A stretch of DNA of 64,000 nucleotides from Flectobacillus longus (lineage in GTDB: Bacteria; Bacteroidota; Bacteroidia; Cytophagales; Spirosomataceae). Of the stretch, positions 60,782-64,000 are shown in pieces (position 1 is the first letter of the stretch; the number at the start of each line of letters is the position of its first letter). A program made the translations under genes and the position numbers. The DNA is taken from contig NZ_JASHIC010000011.1 of NCBI RefSeq assembly GCF_030056705.1, positions 124,001 through 188,000 of the forward strand, written 5' to 3'. Under the pieces are notes generated by a model, which saw only the letters and a list, made by a program, of their open reading frames with translations, ran no database searches and was not told the DNA's origin.

Positions 60782-60859
60782 TTTGTAGTGAATGGTAAAG
60801 AAAAAGTACTGTAAGTGAATCGTCATTATTAAAAGATGTTAGGTAAGGGGGAAAATAAT

Positions 60860-61012
60860 ATGAAAATAGCAGTAGTACAGATACGACCAATTAAGGGTGA
60901 TATACCTTCAAATATAGAAAAACACTAACAACTAATCCGTCATGCTATTTCGCATAAAGCTGACGCCATATTTTTTCCTGAACTTTCTATCACAAGTTAT
61001 GAGCCTGAGTAA
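60860..61012 (+). pseudogene. Remnant of a carbon-nitrogen (nitrilase-like) hydrolase gene
   Basis: From ATG 60860 the frame reads a nitrilase-family N-terminus (MKIAVVQIRPIKGDIPSNIE), a stop at 60926-60928, then in the same frame QLIRHAISHKADAIFFPELSITSYEPE before a second stop at 61010-61012. FFPELS contains the catalytic Glu position of the family. The rest of the gene (about 200 codons, with the Lys and Cys of the triad) is absent. Two stops and the missing three-quarters make it a decayed fragment, left between rpoD and the frameshifted gene upstream of menD. Confidence 0.8.
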
Positions 61013-61052
61013 GATAATGTATTATTTTATACATAACTATATTGTAGCAGTA

Positions 61053-61519
61053 ATGGAAGTCAATTATCTTCTCGAAAAATCGGAATTAAAATTTGTCAAC
61101 ATAAACAGCTCGTTGATAGTTGTATTATTATGGGAGAAGGAGGTGGAATAATACTCTCTCAACATTCTTGTCTAATAACAGAAAATAAAATATTAATCTG
61201 TTGCGGAGACTCTGTGTTTTGCTTATCTCTGCCAAGTTTAAAATTATTATGGAACCAGAAATTGGATGACATAACGTGTTTCCAAATTTTTAAGTGTGAG
61301 GATGATTTTCTCATTCATGGAGAAATAGATATAACAAGAATAGATACAGAAGGGAAAATAAAATGGAAATTTAGTGGAAAAGATATTTTTGTATCGCTAA
61401 CAAATGAAAACGAAATATCGATTGTTCCTGACGGAGTTTTGCTAATAGATTTCGGACAAACAAAATATAAAATAGATTTTGATGGAAAGCTAGTATGGAC
61501 TAATAATTCTAATAAGTAA
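61053..61519 (+). pseudogene. Hypothetical protein gene with a frameshift
   Basis: ATG 61053 opens a frame (MEVNYLLEKSELKFVNINSS... LLWE) that stops at 61149-61151. A second frame, shifted by -1 and open from about 61130 to 61519, continues with GGGIILSQHSCLITENKILIC and beta-rich repeats (VFCLSLPSLKLLWNQKL, DITRIDTEGKIKWKFSG, YKIDFDGKLVWTN) like PQQ/beta-propeller strands. Joined near 61135-61142 they give a coherent protein of about 155 residues. Either a one-base deletion inactivated the gene, or the base is a sequencing error. Function unknown. Confidence 0.65.
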
Positions 61520-61563
61520 AGCATCAAAATAGAAAAAATAAAACAAGAGAACCAAAACCTTAT

Positions 61564-63270
61564 ATGGCAATATTACAACCCATTATTAATATAGCGGAAA
61601 TACTGGTTACTAAAGATGTGACTGATGCAATAATTTCTCCAGGTTCCCGCAATGCACCCTTAACGATTGCTTTGGCAAGACATCCAAAGATAAAGGCCTT
61701 ATCAGTATCGGACGAGCGATCGGCTGCATTTATCGCCATGGGAATGGCACAAGTAAAAAATAAGCCTGTTGCCATTTGTTGTACCTCTGGGTCGGCGGCC
61801 TATAATTATGCACCTGCTGTGGCTGAAGCCTTTTTCCAAGAAATACCTTTAATTGTCCTTACAGCTGACCGACCAACCGAATGGATACATCAGCATGATG
61901 GTCAGACGATTTATCAGGAAAATATTTATGGAAAACATGTAAAGGCTTCGTATCAGGTAGGCGCAGATTATTCGCATCCTGATGCTCGCTGGCATATCGA
62001 ACGAGTGATGAATGAGGCTATCAACACAGCTAATACTTTTCCCAAGGGTCCAGTTCATGTCAACATTCCTTTACGTGAGCCATTTTATCCTTCAGCTGAA
62101 GAGCAAGTTATATTTGAATGTCCAAGAAATATTCGTCAGCATTCGTCAAAAGCTAGTTTGAGTCAGGAGACTTGGGAAGAGTTACTTGCCCAAATTGAAG
62201 ATTATTCGAAGGTAATGGTTATTGCTGGACAGGATGCGACTAACCCTGAAGTTAATCAAGCGTTAAAAGGATTACAAGAAGAGTTTGGATTTGTAGTGGT
62301 TGGAGATTTGATTGCAAATACAAAAGGCGAGTTCATAGCAAATCATGATTTGTATCTAGGTCAGTTAGACGATAGCTATGCTCCAGAACTTTTGATAACT
62401 TATGGTAAATCTGTGATTTCAAAATCGTTGAAGCAGTATATCAGAAAATACAAACCTGAAGCCCACTGGCATGTGCAAAGCACAACGCATTTGATTGATA
62501 CTTATCAAAGCCTTACAGATATTGTTTCGATAGCTCCTGAAGACTTCTTCAAAGAATTATTTGAAAGCTTGGATATGAGAGCTTATAAAATGGGTGATGA
62601 GGAAAAGTCTTTTGAATACCAAGAACAATGGTTTAATCTTGAAAGAAAATCTTCAAGATATATTCATCAGGTTTTGAGTAGCAACGATGTTTGGAATGAG
62701 TGCTCGACGTATTATAAAGTTATTGAAAATATTCCTGCGGGTTCACAGTTACATCTAGCCAATTCGATGGCAGTACGATATGCCAACTACCTTCACTTAC
62801 CAAATATTAATGAAGTAGAAGTTTTTGCTAATAGAGGAACAAGTGGAATCGATGGCTGTGTAAGTACTGCTGTTGGTGCGGCTTTGGCTACAGAAGCGCA
62901 AGTATATCTTTTGGTTGGAGATGTAGCTTTTTTCTATGACCGTAATGCGCTTTGGAATAATTTCTTGCCATCGAATCTCACTATTATTTTAGAGAACAAT
63001 AGTGGGGGAGGAATTTTTCGTATGATTGATGGACCAAGTCAGCAACCAGAGCTTGAACCATTTTTTGAAACTGCTCAAAAAATGACTGCCAAGCTAACTG
63101 CCGAGGAATCTAACATGGAATATTTATCAGCTACGAATTTTGAGCAGTTAGAAAATATCCTGACTACAATTCCACAAAAGTCTATTCGTGCCCGACTTTT
63201 TGAAATCCATACTAACTCAGTAGAGAATACGGCTTTCTTTAAGAAATTTAAAACTAATTTTATAGTTTAA
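61564..63270 (+). CDS. menD: 2-succinyl-5-enolpyruvyl-6-hydroxy-3-cyclohexene-1-carboxylate synthase
   Basis: Thiamine-diphosphate enzyme that adds succinic semialdehyde, formed from 2-oxoglutarate, to isochorismate in menaquinone synthesis. 568 residues with the MenD marks: ISPGSRNAPLTIAL (about 21), DERSAAFIAMGMA with the ThDP-activating Glu (about 50), CTSGSAAYNYAPAVAEAFF (about 72), LTADRP (about 98), and in the C-terminal domain ANRGTSGIDGCVSTAVGAA (about 421), GDVAFFYDRNALWNN (about 453) and ENNSGGGIFRMI (about 477). Other men genes are not in the window. Menaquinone is the expected respiratory quinone. It is closed by a long stem-loop. Confidence 0.96.
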   Translation: MAILQPIINIAEILVTKDVTDAIISPGSRNAPLTIALARHPKIKALSVSDERSAAFIAMGMAQVKNKPVAICCTSGSAAYNYAPAVAEAFFQEIPLIVLTADRPTEWIHQHDGQTIYQENIYGKHVKASYQVGADYSHPDARWHIERVMNEAINTANTFPKGPVHVNIPLREPFYPSAEEQVIFECPRNIRQHSSKASLSQETWEELLAQIEDYSKVMVIAGQDATNPEVNQALKGLQEEFGFVVVGDLIANTKGEFIANHDLYLGQLDDSYAPELLITYGKSVISKSLKQYIRKYKPEAHWHVQSTTHLIDTYQSLTDIVSIAPEDFFKELFESLDMRAYKMGDEEKSFEYQEQWFNLERKSSRYIHQVLSSNDVWNECSTYYKVIENIPAGSQLHLANSMAVRYANYLHLPNINEVEVFANRGTSGIDGCVSTAVGAALATEAQVYLLVGDVAFFYDRNALWNNFLPSNLTIILENNSGGGIFRMIDGPSQQPELEPFFETAQKMTAKLTAEESNMEYLSATNFEQLENILTTIPQKSIRARLFEIHTNSVENTAFFKKFKTNFIV

Positions 63271-63294
63271 AACCTGCTAAAGCCTAAAATACAT

Positions 63295-63366
63295 AAGCCC
63301 TGAGAATCGAACGAGCTGTAATTATACCTAGAACAAGCTCAAATATGCGATTCTCAGGGCTTTTAT
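63295..63366 (+). terminator. Long stem-loop terminator after menD
   Basis: A 15-bp perfect stem (aagccctgagaatcg and its complement, 63295-63309 and 63348-63362) encloses a 38-nt loop that contains a smaller gagct/agctc hairpin, and is followed by T. Confidence 0.85.
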
Positions 63367-63619
63367 TTAGGGGTAAAAAAGCTAAAAAGACCATTTTTTC
63401 AGTAATATAATGCTGAATATCGGAGAGTATTTAATTTTTATGAAAACTTAAATTTGTATTATTTTAATGCTTATTAAAGAAAAATCCGAGATAATACTTT
63501 TTATTATTGTACTATTCTAATATTACTCTAATTTGCTTGTGAAATAGACTTGAGAAAACAAATTAGTGAGCAAAGTAAGAAAATGACCTATTGCTGAAGC
63601 CTTCTCCAAAATTCTATCA
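63367..63619. other. AT-rich intergenic stretch
   Basis: About 250 bp between two terminators of convergent genes. I see no open frame, promoter pair or repeat in it. Confidence 0.4.
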
Positions 63620-63667
63620 AACCAAAAAATCCCTAGCAACATTTTTGTCGCTAGGGATTTTTTGGTT
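63620..63667. terminator. Bidirectional terminator overlapping the TPR gene stop
   Basis: An 18-bp perfect stem (aaccaaaaaatccctagc and its complement) with a 12-nt loop. The right arm includes two bases of the stop codon of the minus-strand gene. Confidence 0.9.
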
Positions 63668-64000
63668 ATTGAATCGAAATATTAGGGTTAAGTTTTTTAG
63701 CCTTATCAAAATACTCTTTGGCTTTTTGTGTATCTCCTTTTTTCTGGAAATATAAACCTAAGTTACGAATAGCGAACGCATTTTCGGATTCTATTCTTAA
63801 GGAGTGTTCGATAGTTTCCTTTGCTTCATCCAACTTCCCTAATTGGAGCAATATATATCCTTTGTTATTGAGGTAGTAAGCTTGAGCAGGTTTGAGAAAT
63901 ATCGCCTTTTCTACCAAAGGTAAAGCCTCTTTATATTTTCCTTCTTCGCTCAAAATAAAAGCTAGGTTGTTTAGCGCAAAGTGTTGTTTAGGGTTAATAC
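63666..64000 (-). CDS. Tetratricopeptide repeat protein (partial, 5' end outside window)
   Basis: The frame stays open to the window edge, so at least 111 residues of the C-terminal part are present. Three consecutive TPR units are clear (ALNNLAFILSEEGKYKEALPL, YYLNNKGYILLQLGKLDEAKET, AFAIRNLGLYFQKKGDTQKAKEYFD), each with the W/L-G-Y-A-F-A-P type pattern, ending in LNPNISIQ. TPRs form protein-binding superhelices; no partner can be inferred from the visible part. Confidence 0.88.
   Translation of the reverse strand, partial: INPKQHFALNNLAFILSEEGKYKEALPLVEKAIFLKPAQAYYLNNKGYILLQLGKLDEAKETIEHSLRIESENAFAIRNLGLYFQKKGDTQKAKEYFDKAKKLNPNISIQ

Noticed and set aside
61130-61519. Independent 129-residue protein starting MGEGGG
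   Set aside because: The preceding frame supplies a natural N-terminus that joins it after a one-base shift, so a broken longer gene is more likely.

Overview
The window reads as a core chromosomal segment of a Bacteroidota bacterium, most likely a member of the Cytophagales (Flectobacillus/Arcicella/Emticicia-like; the genus cannot be fixed by eye). The evidence is: gliding protein GldC, a metalloprotease with a type IX secretion (T9SS) C-terminal sorting domain, a short primary sigma factor without region 1.1, the long three-domain form of IspG, glutamine synthetases of types II and III side by side, many Bacteroidota-specific DUF genes (DUF4159, DUF3127, DUF6728-like), AT-rich spacers, and at least ten promoters matching the Bacteroidota -33/-7 consensus TTG-N19-TAnnTTTG. 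I see no IS element, prophage, CRISPR array, rRNA operon or plasmid/ICE backbone. Layout: 1-6140 has a partial LTA-synthase-like sulfatase, divergent glnA (GSII) and glnN (GSIII), and an acidic unknown protein. 6258-16839 holds rsmE, DUF4159, a fatty-acid desaturase, an ABC permease/ATPase pair, a 2-oxoacid dehydrogenase E2, cinA, a DUF4197 lipoprotein, gldC, a thioredoxin-fold protein, a TPR protein, an MmcQ/YjbR protein and a tiny membrane protein. 16918-25421 holds ispG, a sugar nucleotidyltransferase, a pterin cluster (PTPS/QueD, FolE, an SDR lacking its catalytic Tyr), an SPFH protein, an alpha/beta hydrolase and a CDF metal transporter. 25659-38051 holds a Nudix hydrolase, LysE, glycerate kinase, a Crp/Fnr regulator, DinB, a GH3-like enzyme, surE, a PlsC-like acyltransferase, GNAT, a nucleoside phosphorylase, trhO, a deoxynucleoside kinase, a lone response regulator and two small proteins sharing a C-terminal tail. 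38138-54137 holds tRNA-Leu, a DUF3127 protein, a UbiB-like kinase with a TetR regulator, a T9SS metalloprotease, phoH, dnaB, rlmD, an SDR, a TPR-SH3 protein, an array of five identical tRNA-Lys genes, a SUKH gene without a proper start, holA, an AcpH-like protein, an SlyD-like FKBP, dCMP deaminase, two identical tRNA-Met genes, a START-like protein and a DUF2809 protein. 54234-64000 holds pirin, lptF/G, rpsO, pnp, the primary sigma factor, two decayed genes, menD and a partial TPR protein. Working together: nitrogen assimilation (glnA/glnN), isoprenoid and menaquinone supply (ispG, menD), membrane lipid and LPS handling (desaturase, acyltransferase, LptF/G), nucleotide metabolism (dCMP deaminase, dNK, SurE, nucleoside phosphorylase), replication (DnaB, HolA), and RNA processing/translation (rsmE, rlmD, trhO, rpsO, pnp, tRNAs). 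Transcription is mostly in short units of one to four genes, each closed by a clear stem-loop terminator, many of them bidirectional between convergent genes. No obviously new multi-gene system stands out. The most interesting points are the Tyr-less SDR beside the pterin genes, the small-protein/HTH pair at 37.4-38.1 kb, a probable leaderless Nudix mRNA, the tRNA-Lys tandem array, and gene decay upstream of menD.
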